Assembly: GCF_964033635.1 (NCBI RefSeq)
Contig: NZ_OZ035533.1
Location: 682,001 to 746,000 of the forward strand
Length of the DNA stretch: 64,000 bases
From: Chitinophaga sp. MM2321
Lineage (GTDB): Bacteria; Bacteroidota; Bacteroidia; Chitinophagales; Chitinophagaceae
Reading direction: 5' to 3'
The notes under the pieces are model-generated. The model was not told the DNA's origin. It saw only the letters and a list, made by a program, of their open reading frames with translations, and ran no database searches. The stretch's first letter is position 1, and every line of letters starts with the position of its first letter. Of the stretch, positions 55,548-64,000 are shown piece after piece. The position numbers and the translations under genes were made by a program.

Positions 55548-55721
55548 TAGAAAGATCCGGGGAGATATGTCATCTGTAACGAAATAAATTCACGGATACA
55601 CCCACCCGAATGTGGGCTAAACGTACTCTTATATAGGGAGACCTCGTGAGAAAAATATTTATTTCCAATAACTGAAATCGTGCCCGTTATCTGCCAATAA
55701 TATTTCCGGCATCAAGAAAAT

Positions 55722-57173
55722 ATGATACTAAATATGACTTCAAGAAATTTTTTTTTCGGTTGGGTTGTACTGACATTTTTAACAGCCTGCGGTACTGTTC
55801 CAGACAAAGCTACAGGTAATCTGCAACCAAATATAGTATTGATCCTCTCGGATGATCATAGCGCGCCTTATTTAAGCTGCTACGATCATCCGGATCTGAA
55901 AACGCCTAATATCGACAAGATCGCGAAGAGAGGTGTGAGGTTTGATAGAGCCTACACAACGGCTCCGCAGTGCGTGCTGTCCAGAGCGTCTATCATGACA
56001 GGCAGAAATGTACTGGACCTTCAGATGCTGCGGTTTACAGCTCCGCTAAACAAAGACATTATTACCGGACCGGAGATCCTTAAACAGAACGGTTATTACA
56101 CAGGTCTTTGCGGACGAAATTATCATTTGGATGGTTCCGGCAACGGACCGAAGGAGTCAGACGAAGCCTTTGAAAAATATGGTATGGTCACCTTTGCGAA
56201 AAGACTTAATTATGTGAAGATTGAGGAAGATGATGAAAAAACAATCGATCAATTCAGGGAGTTTTTGGACGAGGTGCCTAAGGGAAAACCGTTTTTTATA
56301 CAAACATGTTACAGTGATCCTCACCGTCCTTTTACAGCAAAGGAATTTGAACCTGATCCTACCAAAATAAAGGTGCCGGCCGGCATGCCTGATACCAAGC
56401 TGTTGAGAGAAGACCTCGCTGCGCATTACGGGGAAATTCAGCGGCTGGATCAACGCGTTGGATTACTGCTGGAAGAATTAGAGAAAAGAAATCTGACTGA
56501 AAATACATTGGTTGTTTTTATGGGAGATAACGGGGCGGCTTTACTCCGTGGGAAAGGAACCTTGTACGAGGGTGGATTACATGTACCACTCGTTGCACAA
56601 TGGCCCGGTGTTATTAAACCCGGCTCGGTTTCCAATCACCTGGTATCAGGTGAAGACCTGGTGTCAACTTTTCTGGAAGTTGCCGGAATCAAATCAACAA
56701 AGGAAATAGAAGGCCAAAGCTTTCTGCCTACATTCAAAAATGAAAAGATGCCTGACAGGGAATATGTTTTTGCTGTTCGTGGTCCGCACGGATCTGCGCT
56801 TCCTGACACGTCGTCCGGTGGTTTTGATCTGTCGAGAACTGTTATCAGTAAAAGATTTAAGCTCATCTACAACCCGATGTATTATCTCAACTATCAACCG
56901 GTGGATTTTGGGAAAAGCCCTTTCTGGAAAGAACTGGTAACACTCAGCAAACAAGGAAAGCTGGAACCAAGATTTGCGCAGACTACCATGTTTACGCCGC
57001 AGCGGCCCATGTTCGAATTATTTGATCTCGAAAATGATCCGGACGAATTCAATAACCTGTACGGAAAAGAAGCGTACAAGGATATTGAATATCAGTTGAA
57101 AAAGGCGCTGCATCAATGGATGATCCGCTATCGGGATATGGTTCCATTACCCATTTTACCGGGAGAAGGATAA
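55722..57173 (+). CDS. Sulfatase (family S1) lipoprotein with non-canonical activation site CVLSR
   Basis: A 483-residue sulfatase with lipobox LTAC (Cys about residue 22), so it is lipid-anchored. It has ILSDDHSAPYLSCYD, RASIMTGRN, GRNYHLDGSG in place of GKWHLG, QTCYSDPHRPF, FMGDNGAAL and GKGTLYEGGLHVPLVAQW. The activation site reads C84-V-L-S-R: the third position is Leu where FGE targets have Pro or Ala. Whether FGE modifies it is uncertain; the Cys itself and the Arg are present. The GRNYH change affects the Lys and His of the active site region (K replaced by R, His shifted or kept). It is preceded by a 174-base gap, so a new transcript may start here. Confidence 0.87.
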   Translation: MILNMTSRNFFFGWVVLTFLTACGTVPDKATGNLQPNIVLILSDDHSAPYLSCYDHPDLKTPNIDKIAKRGVRFDRAYTTAPQCVLSRASIMTGRNVLDLQMLRFTAPLNKDIITGPEILKQNGYYTGLCGRNYHLDGSGNGPKESDEAFEKYGMVTFAKRLNYVKIEEDDEKTIDQFREFLDEVPKGKPFFIQTCYSDPHRPFTAKEFEPDPTKIKVPAGMPDTKLLREDLAAHYGEIQRLDQRVGLLLEELEKRNLTENTLVVFMGDNGAALLRGKGTLYEGGLHVPLVAQWPGVIKPGSVSNHLVSGEDLVSTFLEVAGIKSTKEIEGQSFLPTFKNEKMPDREYVFAVRGPHGSALPDTSSGGFDLSRTVISKRFKLIYNPMYYLNYQPVDFGKSPFWKELVTLSKQGKLEPRFAQTTMFTPQRPMFELFDLENDPDEFNNLYGKEAYKDIEYQLKKALHQWMIRYRDMVPLPILPGEG

Positions 57174-57216
57174 AGTATTGGTTTGAAAAACTTGAATGCG
57201 TATTAATAATTACCGG

Positions 57217-58821
57217 ATGAAAAAAAAGATTTTTTTGATGATAATGGTGCTTGTTTACTTACATGTAAATGCACAGGTGAAGTCGTCAATTCCGCATTTA
57301 AAAAAGCAAGGAAATTCCATGCAATTAATTGTTGATGGTAAACCTATTGTTTTGCTTTCCGGAGAATTAACGAATTCGGCCGGATCGAGTATGGATTACA
57401 TGGAACCTGTGTGGGCACAGTTGAAAAGGCTGCATCTGAATGCGGTATTGGCTCCCATCACATGGGAAATGATTGAACCGGAAGAGGGCCGTTTCGATTT
57501 TTCCAGTCTGGATGCTTTGATAGCCAAAGCAAGGATACATGATATGAAACTGGTTTTACTCTGGTTTGCTACCTGGAAAAATGCAGGCTCTTCCTATCCT
57601 CCGGCATGGGTGCGGCAGGATCTAAAGCGTTTCCCTCACCGCCAGAATCCTGAAGGTAAAAATACAAATGCGCTGTCTTGTTTTGCAGAGGAAGCATGGA
57701 TGGCGGATGGGAAAGCATTAGCGGCTGTTATGAAGCACCTTAAACAAATTGATAGCGATAAAAATACCGTTGTTGCGGTGCAGGTACAAAATGAACCGGG
57801 CGTAAGAAACTTCCCCAGGGATTATAGCCCCGTAGCTGAAAAGTATTTTAAATCTAAAGTGCCTGATGAACTGATTTCATTTCTCAGGAAAAACAAAAAT
57901 ACTTTGATCCTGGAATTTGATGCCATCTGGAAGAAATCGAATTATAAAACCAATGGCAACTGGTCCGAGATATTTGGTGAAGATGCAGCGGAAATTTTTA
58001 TGGCCTGGTATATTGCGAGCTACATTGATAAGGTGGCCATGGCAGGCAAGCGGGAATACCCATTGCCGATGTTTGCAAATGCCTGGCTGGAAGGACCAAA
58101 GGGGGTGCCCAAACCCGGTGACTACCCAAGTGGAGGACCTACTGCGAAAATGGTCCCCGTTTATCAGGCAGCCGCTCCTCATCTCGACTTCCTGGCGCCG
58201 GATATTTATCGCCCCGATTTTGATGTGATCTGTGGTTTGTTTAAACGGATGGGTAATCCGTTGTTTATTCCGGAAGCCAATATCAATGCAAACATGGCGG
58301 CGAATGTATTCTATGCGGTGGGGGAAGACGCGTTATGTTTTTCTCCGTTCGGCATCGACAACAGACTGGAAGCAAAAGATACCACAGTGTTGCGCAACAG
58401 CTATGGTACCCTTTCAAAGCTGCTGCCGATTATCACCGAATACCAGGGCACCGGGAAAATGAGAGGGGTACTGGTACCTGCCGGTGAAACAAAAATACTG
58501 GAGATAGGGGATTACAAGTTGAAAATTGAAGCGCTTAAAAATCGCGAATTGCCGGCATATGGAATCATTATCGCAAAGGAAAATAATGAGTTTCTGGTAA
58601 CCGGTGATGGATTCAACCTGACTTTTCTTTCTACCTCTAAACGATTGCCACATGCGGAACTCCTTTGGGCCTACGAATTGGTATATAGAGACGGCCAATG
58701 GGTGAAACAACGCCGGTTAAACGGGGATGAAACCGGGCGTGGATCAGATCATAATATCCTGCTTCAGTTCCTGGCAAACGAACCGATCGTGTTAACGACT
58801 AAATTGTTTTCTTACGAATAG
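57217..58821 (+). CDS. GH35-type beta-galactosidase-like glycoside hydrolase (DUF5597 C-terminus)
   Basis: About 534 residues from ATG 57217 (MKKKIFLMIMVLVYLHVNAQ signal peptide); ATG 57196 would be unlikely. The TIM barrel of the GH35 type is visible: LIVDGKPIVLLSGEL, LKRLHLNAVLAPITWEMIEPEEGRFDF, LVLLWFATWKNAGSSYPPAWV, the acid/base Glu193 in VQVQNEPG and the nucleophile Glu353 in LFIPEAN. The C-terminal part (from about residue 400) corresponds to DUF5597. Such proteins cleave beta-galactosides or related sugars; several DUF5597 members act on other linkages. It is the first of three glycosidase/sulfatase genes after the sulfatase at 55722. Confidence 0.87.
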   Translation: MKKKIFLMIMVLVYLHVNAQVKSSIPHLKKQGNSMQLIVDGKPIVLLSGELTNSAGSSMDYMEPVWAQLKRLHLNAVLAPITWEMIEPEEGRFDFSSLDALIAKARIHDMKLVLLWFATWKNAGSSYPPAWVRQDLKRFPHRQNPEGKNTNALSCFAEEAWMADGKALAAVMKHLKQIDSDKNTVVAVQVQNEPGVRNFPRDYSPVAEKYFKSKVPDELISFLRKNKNTLILEFDAIWKKSNYKTNGNWSEIFGEDAAEIFMAWYIASYIDKVAMAGKREYPLPMFANAWLEGPKGVPKPGDYPSGGPTAKMVPVYQAAAPHLDFLAPDIYRPDFDVICGLFKRMGNPLFIPEANINANMAANVFYAVGEDALCFSPFGIDNRLEAKDTTVLRNSYGTLSKLLPIITEYQGTGKMRGVLVPAGETKILEIGDYKLKIEALKNRELPAYGIIIAKENNEFLVTGDGFNLTFLSTSKRLPHAELLWAYELVYRDGQWVKQRRLNGDETGRGSDHNILLQFLANEPIVLTTKLFSYE

Positions 58822-58868
58822 TAGTAAGGAAAATGTGAAACAGATTATTAAGTATAATTATTACAACT

Positions 58869-60062
58869 ATGAAGAGAATTTTTGCGGTTATTCTTTTGTT
58901 TATAACCAGCCAATACACGATAGCACAGGATATTCACCGCTTATCTCCCACTCCTCCGATGGGATGGAATAGCTGGAACTGGTATGCTAAAAGAAATATC
59001 AATGAGAAAGTGGTGAGAGAAGTCATTGATATCCTGTCGGGGAAAGAGTTTCGGGGTACGGGCTACAACTACGTTGTTGTGGACGGTGGTTGGAGAGATA
59101 CCAAACTGGGTCCCAATGGAGAGCTGCTTATTCACGCCGAAAGATTCCCTAATGGCATAAAAGCATTGGCAGATTATGCACATTCAAAGGGGCTTAAATT
59201 TGGCCTGCATACCGTTCCCGGTACGCATGATTGTGGCGGTGATGCAGTGGGTGGATTTGGTAATGAAGAAGTACAGATAAAACAATTTATTGCCTGGGGC
59301 GTAGATTTTATCAAGCTAGATAAATGCAGATTTACACCCGGTTGGGATGAAGATGTATTGAAAGATACTTATGTAAAATGGAGTAAAATTCTGAAAGAAA
59401 GCAAGTCAGATATTGTATTGAGCATCAGCGCGTACAAATTTCGTGATTGGAGCAAGGACATCTCCAACATGGTGCGTACCACCAGTGATATCAGCCCGAA
59501 AGTTGGACATGGCGCCTTTTTCGATGAAATCCCCAAAGAATTTCATCCGTACAAAAGTGTGATGGGTATTGCGGACGAGAATAATAAGCTGGCGAAATTT
59601 GCCGGTAACGGATATTGGAATGATCCCGACATGTTGGTGACCGGTGCACAGGGGTTGTCACACGAAGAACAAAAAGTGCATTTCGCACTTTGGTGTATTA
59701 TGACTTCCCCGCTGATGATTGGAAGTGATCTGATCAATATGACGAAAGAAGAAAAGAGTATTCTGCTTAATAGAGATGCGATTATGATTGATCAGGATCC
59801 TACTGAACAGGGAACCCGGATAAAAGTGGATGGCGATACCGAAATATGGGCCAAGAAGTTGAAAGACGGACGAGTGGCTGCCTTGTTAATAAACAGGAAT
59901 AAATCGGCGAATAAAAACATTCAGTTAAACTTTAGCGACCTCGGTATATCCGGTAAAGTAAAGGTTAAAGATGTATATGAAAAGAAGAAATTAGGCACTC
60001 ACACTACTTCCATCACAAAATCAGTAAAGCCCAGATCCGGCCTTTTTATACTGATTGACTAA
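58869..60062 (+). CDS. GH27 family alpha-galactosidase-like enzyme
   Basis: A 397-residue secreted enzyme (signal to about TIAQ). GH27 marks: PTPPMGWNSWN, YNYVVVDGGW, RFPNGIKALADYAHSKGLKFGLHT, then the nucleophile Asp151 in FIKLDKCR (usual form KYDWC), the acid/base Asp207 in RTTSDIS, and GYWNDPDMLVTG. A short beta domain closes it. It removes alpha-linked galactose, or N-acetylgalactosamine or arabinose in some GH27 members. The Leu and Lys around Asp151 differ from typical alpha-galactosidases, which may alter substrate choice. It starts 47 bases after the GH35-type gene. Confidence 0.9.
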   Translation: MKRIFAVILLFITSQYTIAQDIHRLSPTPPMGWNSWNWYAKRNINEKVVREVIDILSGKEFRGTGYNYVVVDGGWRDTKLGPNGELLIHAERFPNGIKALADYAHSKGLKFGLHTVPGTHDCGGDAVGGFGNEEVQIKQFIAWGVDFIKLDKCRFTPGWDEDVLKDTYVKWSKILKESKSDIVLSISAYKFRDWSKDISNMVRTTSDISPKVGHGAFFDEIPKEFHPYKSVMGIADENNKLAKFAGNGYWNDPDMLVTGAQGLSHEEQKVHFALWCIMTSPLMIGSDLINMTKEEKSILLNRDAIMIDQDPTEQGTRIKVDGDTEIWAKKLKDGRVAALLINRNKSANKNIQLNFSDLGISGKVKVKDVYEKKKLGTHTTSITKSVKPRSGLFILID

Positions 60063-60105
60063 GTCATGAAACCGCCTGGAATAAAAACAGTTTAAATACA
60101 GTCGT

Positions 60106-61527
60106 ATGCATAAATTACTTTTTTTGTTTTTTCTGATGCCTGCACTATTGGCGGATGGTCAGGGTAAATCCGGGAAGCCCACTTCCAAAAATCCCAATAT
60201 CATTATTGTTTTTACAGATGATATGGGTTATGGAGATTTGACTTGCTATGGATCGGAAAAGAATAGAACTCCTAACCTTGATCAAATGGGTAAAGAGGGA
60301 ATCCGGTTTACCGATTTTTATGTAGCCAGCAGTATATGTACGCCATCTCGCTCCGCTTTAATGACAGGTTGTTATCCGCGGCGGGTAGACATGCAGGCGA
60401 ATGAGCGTCCGATTGGAAGCGTAGGGAGGCAGGTGCTTTTTCCTGAAAGCAAAAAAGGACTCAATCCGAATGAAATCACCATCGCTGAGGTGCTGAAGCG
60501 CAAAGGGTATACCACCGCTTGTATTGGTAAATGGCACCTGGGTGATCAGCGTGCTTTCCTGCCTACCAGGCAAGGGTTCGATTATTACTTTGGCATACCC
60601 TACAGCAATGATATGGGCCGCGCAGCCATCCCATTACCGCTCATGAGGAACGAAGAAGTGATTGAAGCACCGGTTGACCAGAATACCATCACCAAACGTT
60701 ATACCGAAGAAGCGGTCGCGTTTATCAAAAAGAATAAGAATAAACCATTCTTTATTTATTTGCCTCATGCGATGCCGCATACGCCGGTATATGCCAGCGA
60801 CCAGTTCAGAGGAAAATCTGCCAACGGTATTTATGGAGATGCTGTTGAAGAAATTGATTGGTCGATGGGTGAGATAAACCGGGCATTGAAAGAAAATGGA
60901 TTGGATGATAACACCCTGGTTATTTTCACTTCGGATAATGGCGCCGACAAACGTTATGGAGGCAGTAATCTTCCGTTGTCCGGATATAAGGGCAGTACCG
61001 CCGAAGGTGGGATGCGGGTTCCTTGCCTGATGCGCTGGCCAGCCGTAATTCCAGCCGGTAAGGTTTGTAATCAACTGGTCACCAGTTTAGAGATTATGCC
61101 AACATTAGCTAAGCTGGTATCTTTCCAGTTGCCCAAAAACCTAGTGGTAGACGGGAAGGATATGCTCCCTTTAATGAGGAATCCGGATACCCCGTCACCC
61201 CGCGACGTTTTGTATTATTATCAGCTGGAACAATTGCAGGCCATCCGTTCCGGAACCTGGAAGCTGATTGTTCCTACGGATACGGCGTTAGCGAATGTAC
61301 ACCAGGGCAAATTTGGTCCCGGTAAAAAACTGGCGCTTTATGATCTCGGAAAAGACATAAAAGAGGAAATGGATGTATCTGCAGATCACCCTGACGTGGT
61401 TGCCCGGCTGATGAAATACGCCGCACAGGCCCGAAATGAATTAGGTGATCTGAATGTTAAAGGGAAAGGCACCCGTAAGCCTGGAATGGTGGAGAATCCC
61501 GTTCCGCAATTATTAAAGTCGAAATAA
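60106..61527 (+). CDS. Arylsulfatase A/GALNS-like sulfatase (family S1)
   Basis: A 473-residue secreted sulfatase (signal to about LLADGQ). Motifs: VFTDDMGYGD, CTPSR (Cys about residue 78), LMTGCYPRRVD, GKWHLGD, FGIPYSNDMG, LPHAMPHTP and FTSDNGAD. It shares the block GKWHLGDQRAFLP...QGFDYYFGIPYSNDM and the C-terminal GTRKPGMV-type tail with the sulfatase at 8674; the two are paralogs on opposite sides of the window. Galactose or hexosamine sulfate is the likely target. It precedes the tandem GH-A-like genes by 33 bases. Confidence 0.93.
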   Translation: MHKLLFLFFLMPALLADGQGKSGKPTSKNPNIIIVFTDDMGYGDLTCYGSEKNRTPNLDQMGKEGIRFTDFYVASSICTPSRSALMTGCYPRRVDMQANERPIGSVGRQVLFPESKKGLNPNEITIAEVLKRKGYTTACIGKWHLGDQRAFLPTRQGFDYYFGIPYSNDMGRAAIPLPLMRNEEVIEAPVDQNTITKRYTEEAVAFIKKNKNKPFFIYLPHAMPHTPVYASDQFRGKSANGIYGDAVEEIDWSMGEINRALKENGLDDNTLVIFTSDNGADKRYGGSNLPLSGYKGSTAEGGMRVPCLMRWPAVIPAGKVCNQLVTSLEIMPTLAKLVSFQLPKNLVVDGKDMLPLMRNPDTPSPRDVLYYYQLEQLQAIRSGTWKLIVPTDTALANVHQGKFGPGKKLALYDLGKDIKEEMDVSADHPDVVARLMKYAAQARNELGDLNVKGKGTRKPGMVENPVPQLLKSK

Positions 61528-61560
61528 AACGACCATTACAACGCAACAAATACGTAACAA

Positions 61561-63630
61561 ATGAAAAGAAAATATATCGGTACTTCTTTCTTCAGAATAG
61601 TTGGAAATAAATTTAAAGGAAGCCTCAAGTTGCTGCCTGTAATTGCATCGGTTGCTTTGGCAACCAGTGCGGCGTATGCGGCCCCGAAATCCACTGATCA
61701 TACAAAGTCGGCTAAAGGTATCGTGGTGCATGCGGCTACCGGTGAAAATCCGGTAGTTGCAAATGCGATCGCAGGAACGGTAACAACAGGCGATCTGAAA
61801 CCGATCGAAGGCGTGACCATTAAGATATACAAGGCTACAGATACAAAAAGGACCACACCGGTGCAAAGCCTGAAAACAGACAGTAAGGGTTTGTATAATA
61901 TTGATGCTTCAAAACTGAGCGGCGATTATATTGTACAGGCGTCGAAACAAAAGTTTTTAACAAAAGAGCTGGAAATAAAAATCGGCGAAGGCGTAACTAC
62001 TTACCCCGACCTGTGGCTGGAACCAGCGAAGAAACCTACCGCCGTCATCAGCATCGATGCTTCGGTGAAAAAGCCGGTAAGGATGAGCTTCGGATTCAAT
62101 GAATATGTGATCGCCGCCACACCTTATCACCGTTTTAATGAAGCGCCTTATGTAGAAACGATGAAAGAATCCGGCGCTAATATCATGCGCTTTCCCGGAG
62201 GTACCATCGCTAACTGGTATGACTGGAAGAACGATGATTTCATGACGGAGGACATCAAGAAAATAGTGCCCGAAGATATGGTCAAAAGAGAAGCCCATAA
62301 AACAGAAGAGGATTATCAGGAGACGCTGAAAAAATTCAGGGATAACTATTTGGACGAGTACATTAGTAAAGGTACCCGCAGTAAAGAAGTGAGAGGTAAA
62401 TACGGTTACGAAGATTTTCGCGATATGTCTGCTCAGATAGGCGCTGATATCTATTATGTGGGTAACGTGTCGTTTGCGCCAGGCGGTAAAAATCCGGCGG
62501 ATCATCTGGTAGACTGGATGCAACACCTGAAAGGACGTGGCCTGACCGTGAAATACCTGGAACTCGGTAATGAACTCATCGGTCCCCACGGATCTAAGAA
62601 CACACAAGCCATTCCAAACCAGATGTATGACCTGGATAGATACATGGCTACCTGTCAGGATATTTCCAAACGGGTGAAGAAGATATTTCCGCAGGTTAAA
62701 ATCGGCATTCTCGCGGATGGCCTTGGTAATAAATTAGGCGGAAGCGAAATAGACCTGATTTGTAGAAAAATTAATGATAACTATCCCCGAGATTTCTATG
62801 ATGCCATCATCATACACAGCTATTTAAGAACGACTGACCGTAACGCCGAAGGCCCACAGTTCAGAAAGGATAAAATATTTGCATTGTCAAAAAAAATCGT
62901 TGAGTTTTCTGTTAATCACTGGAAAACAGTATTCCCCGGTAAGGAAATCTGGATGACGGAAACCGGATATATCGCAGGTACGCCGGATGATGAGAAAAAT
63001 TTCACCACGAATATGTTTACGGCAATGCTGGAAGCAGACTACTTTCTAAGATGGACCGATCACGATGATGCCGTTACTTCTTACATTAAATTCTATTCTA
63101 TATCTACTACCCCCTATATAAAAAGTTCCAGATTCTGGAAAGATAACAGCATTGTAAACACACCGGTAGGTTATGCCTACTCATTGGTTGCAGGCGCCGT
63201 GAAAAACGCTTCCGACAGACTTACCACCACGGTTAAAAATAACGGCAGCTACACCATGAAAACAGCCGCGTGGATACAAAACAAAGACGGGCAGGGTAAG
63301 CTGATCCCAGGAAAAGGTGAAGCAAAAGTAATTGACGTAGACGTGGATTATATCACCGCCTCCTCGTTCCTTTCCAAAGATGGCAATACCCTCTATGTTC
63401 CTTTTGTTAATAAAAGTCAGGCAGCAAGGGATATTAAGCTGGCTATTGCAGGGGTAACGCTAAAAGGTGCAACGGCGGAGTTGCAGCATATCTCCGGTCC
63501 GCTGTTTGGCAGGAATACGGTTAAAGAACCTGCTCACATCGTACCTGTTACCACGAAAGTGGCTGTTAACGGTAACATAAAAGTACCTGCATATGCTGTT
63601 GGCGTGATTAAAATCAGTATCAAAAAGTAA
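61561..63630 (+). CDS. Clan GH-A-like glycoside hydrolase (GH79/GH51-like) with carboxypeptidase-regulatory-like N-domain
   Basis: A 689-residue secreted protein (signal ends near AAYAAP). Residues about 75-150 form a carboxypeptidase-regulatory-like domain (GTVTTGDLKPIEGVTIKI, DSKGLYNIDASKL). A TIM barrel follows: GANIMRFPGGTIANWYDW, VKYLELGNELIG with the likely acid/base Glu338, and WMTETGYIAG with the likely nucleophile Glu467. The C-terminal beta-sandwich starts near KTAAWIQ. These are retaining clan GH-A features, nearest to GH79 (glucuronidase/heparanase-like) or GH51/GH39 arabinofuranosidase-like enzymes. The exact family cannot be fixed by eye. A second copy of the same kind starts 38 bases downstream. 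Confidence 0.75.
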   Translation: MKRKYIGTSFFRIVGNKFKGSLKLLPVIASVALATSAAYAAPKSTDHTKSAKGIVVHAATGENPVVANAIAGTVTTGDLKPIEGVTIKIYKATDTKRTTPVQSLKTDSKGLYNIDASKLSGDYIVQASKQKFLTKELEIKIGEGVTTYPDLWLEPAKKPTAVISIDASVKKPVRMSFGFNEYVIAATPYHRFNEAPYVETMKESGANIMRFPGGTIANWYDWKNDDFMTEDIKKIVPEDMVKREAHKTEEDYQETLKKFRDNYLDEYISKGTRSKEVRGKYGYEDFRDMSAQIGADIYYVGNVSFAPGGKNPADHLVDWMQHLKGRGLTVKYLELGNELIGPHGSKNTQAIPNQMYDLDRYMATCQDISKRVKKIFPQVKIGILADGLGNKLGGSEIDLICRKINDNYPRDFYDAIIIHSYLRTTDRNAEGPQFRKDKIFALSKKIVEFSVNHWKTVFPGKEIWMTETGYIAGTPDDEKNFTTNMFTAMLEADYFLRWTDHDDAVTSYIKFYSISTTPYIKSSRFWKDNSIVNTPVGYAYSLVAGAVKNASDRLTTTVKNNGSYTMKTAAWIQNKDGQGKLIPGKGEAKVIDVDVDYITASSFLSKDGNTLYVPFVNKSQAARDIKLAIAGVTLKGATAELQHISGPLFGRNTVKEPAHIVPVTTKVAVNGNIKVPAYAVGVIKISIKK

Positions 63631-63668
63631 GGGAAATGGATTGCTCAGGCGCAATAAATATTTAGCAA

Positions 63669-64000
63669 ATGAAAAAGAAATATATCGGCGCTTCTTTCTT
63701 CGGAAAGGCTGGCAATAAAATTATAGGCAGAATAAAAATCCTGGCTATCACGGCGGCTGTTGCAATGGCAACCAGTCCGACACATGCCAGTCAAAGATCT
63801 GGCGTGCATGCAAATGCTATGAAGGTTATGGTGGAAGATACATCACCAGGCGGAAGCCAAGTGAGTGTAAACAGTATCGCTGGAAAAGTAACAACCGGCG
63901 ACCTTAAACCAATAGCAGGTGTAACCATTAAAATATTCAAGACTGCTGATACCCGAAGGGTATCGCCGCTTCAAAGTCTTAAAACAGATAATAAAGGCGT
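63669..64000 (+). CDS. Second GH-A-like enzyme of the same type, 3' end outside the window
   Basis: An ATG at 63669 opens a frame of 110 codons to the window edge. MKKKYIGASFFGKAGNK and the following residues match the start of the preceding protein (MKRKYIGTSFFRIVGNK), as does GKVTTGDLKPIAGVTIKIF; between them lies a signal peptide and a short variable stretch. So the gene is a tandem paralog with the same domain order. Only the signal peptide and the start of the regulatory-like domain are visible. Confidence 0.85.
   Translation, partial: MKKKYIGASFFGKAGNKIIGRIKILAITAAVAMATSPTHASQRSGVHANAMKVMVEDTSPGGSQVSVNSIAGKVTTGDLKPIAGVTIKIFKTADTRRVSPLQSLKTDNKG

Noticed and set aside
55601..55616. CCCAC/GTGGG hairpin after the sodium:solute symporter as a terminator
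   Set aside because: The stem has only 5 bp and no T run, so it was not listed as a separate feature.
61957..62607. A 216-codon open frame on the minus strand within the GH-A-like gene
   Set aside because: Composition is typical of an antisense frame and the overlapping + strand gene has clear catalytic motifs.
1..64000. CRISPR arrays, prophage genes or rRNA genes
   Set aside because: No spaced direct repeats, Cas proteins, phage structural genes or rRNA sequences were seen.

Overview
The window reads as chromosomal DNA of a member of the Bacteroidota. The signs are two SusC/SusD pairs, an ECF sigma factor with FecR-type anti-sigma genes, a TAnnTTTG promoter in front of a tRNA gene, scarcity of Shine-Dalgarno sites, and an ISAon1-type insertion sequence remnant. 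A soil or marine polysaccharide degrader, perhaps of the Chitinophagaceae or a related family, fits best; the genus cannot be read from the sequence. Almost every gene lies on the + strand. The exceptions are one ROK regulator, one tRNA-Asp and a small IS3-type relic.

Layout. (1) Positions 1-2840: the end of a ceramidase-like hydrolase and a NupG-type permease. (2) 2841-4392: a scar with a decayed, internally deleted ISAon1-type element and a fossil copy of a sigma/FecR gene junction. (3) 4393-20075: a sulfatase operon with four sulfatases (the first frameshifted), a Gfo/Idh/MocA oxidoreductase, a DUF1080 (3-keto-glycoside hydrolase type) protein, a sugar isomerase-like TIM barrel, a GH92 mannosidase, a PhoD-like phosphatase and a TonB-dependent receptor. 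(4) 20076-21106: a gene-poor gap with an IS3 OrfA relic. (5) 21107-37401: a complete regulated utilization locus with ECF sigma, FecR, SusC, SusD, a ThuA/PQQ-sugar-dehydrogenase/PKD/cytochrome c fusion, a beta-helix enzyme, two sulfatases and a formylglycine-generating enzyme (FGE). (6) 37484-38883, minus strand: tRNA-Asp with its own promoter and terminator, and a ROK regulator. (7) 39189-64000: a second locus with FecR (no sigma gene beside it), SusC, SusD, two sulfatases, an intracellular block (SDR, MtlD-like, FGGY kinase, MtlD-like, sodium:solute symporter), another sulfatase, a GH35-type enzyme, a GH27 enzyme, another sulfatase, and two tandem clan GH-A-like enzymes, the last cut off by the window end.

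Taken together this is a very large machine for a sulfated, branched glycan. Ten sulfatase genes lie within about 57 kb, and an FGE that could activate them is translationally coupled to one of them. SusC/SusD capture and import oligosaccharides, STN-bearing SusC proteins signal through FecR (and, at one locus, a neighbouring sigma factor), sulfatases and glycosidases trim in or outside the periplasm, and oxidoreductase/kinase genes process the released sugars inside the cell. The polysaccharide itself is not determined by the sequence; mannose, galactose, hexosamine and uronic acid decorations are all compatible.

The most unusual points are two MtlD-like dehydrogenases that flank a kinase and both carry Asn where MtlD has its conserved His; a sulfatase with CVLSR instead of C-x-P/A-x-R; two sulfatases each broken by one base in a homopolymer (one at an A9 tract just after the signal peptide); the sigma/FecR fossil; and the orphan FecR.
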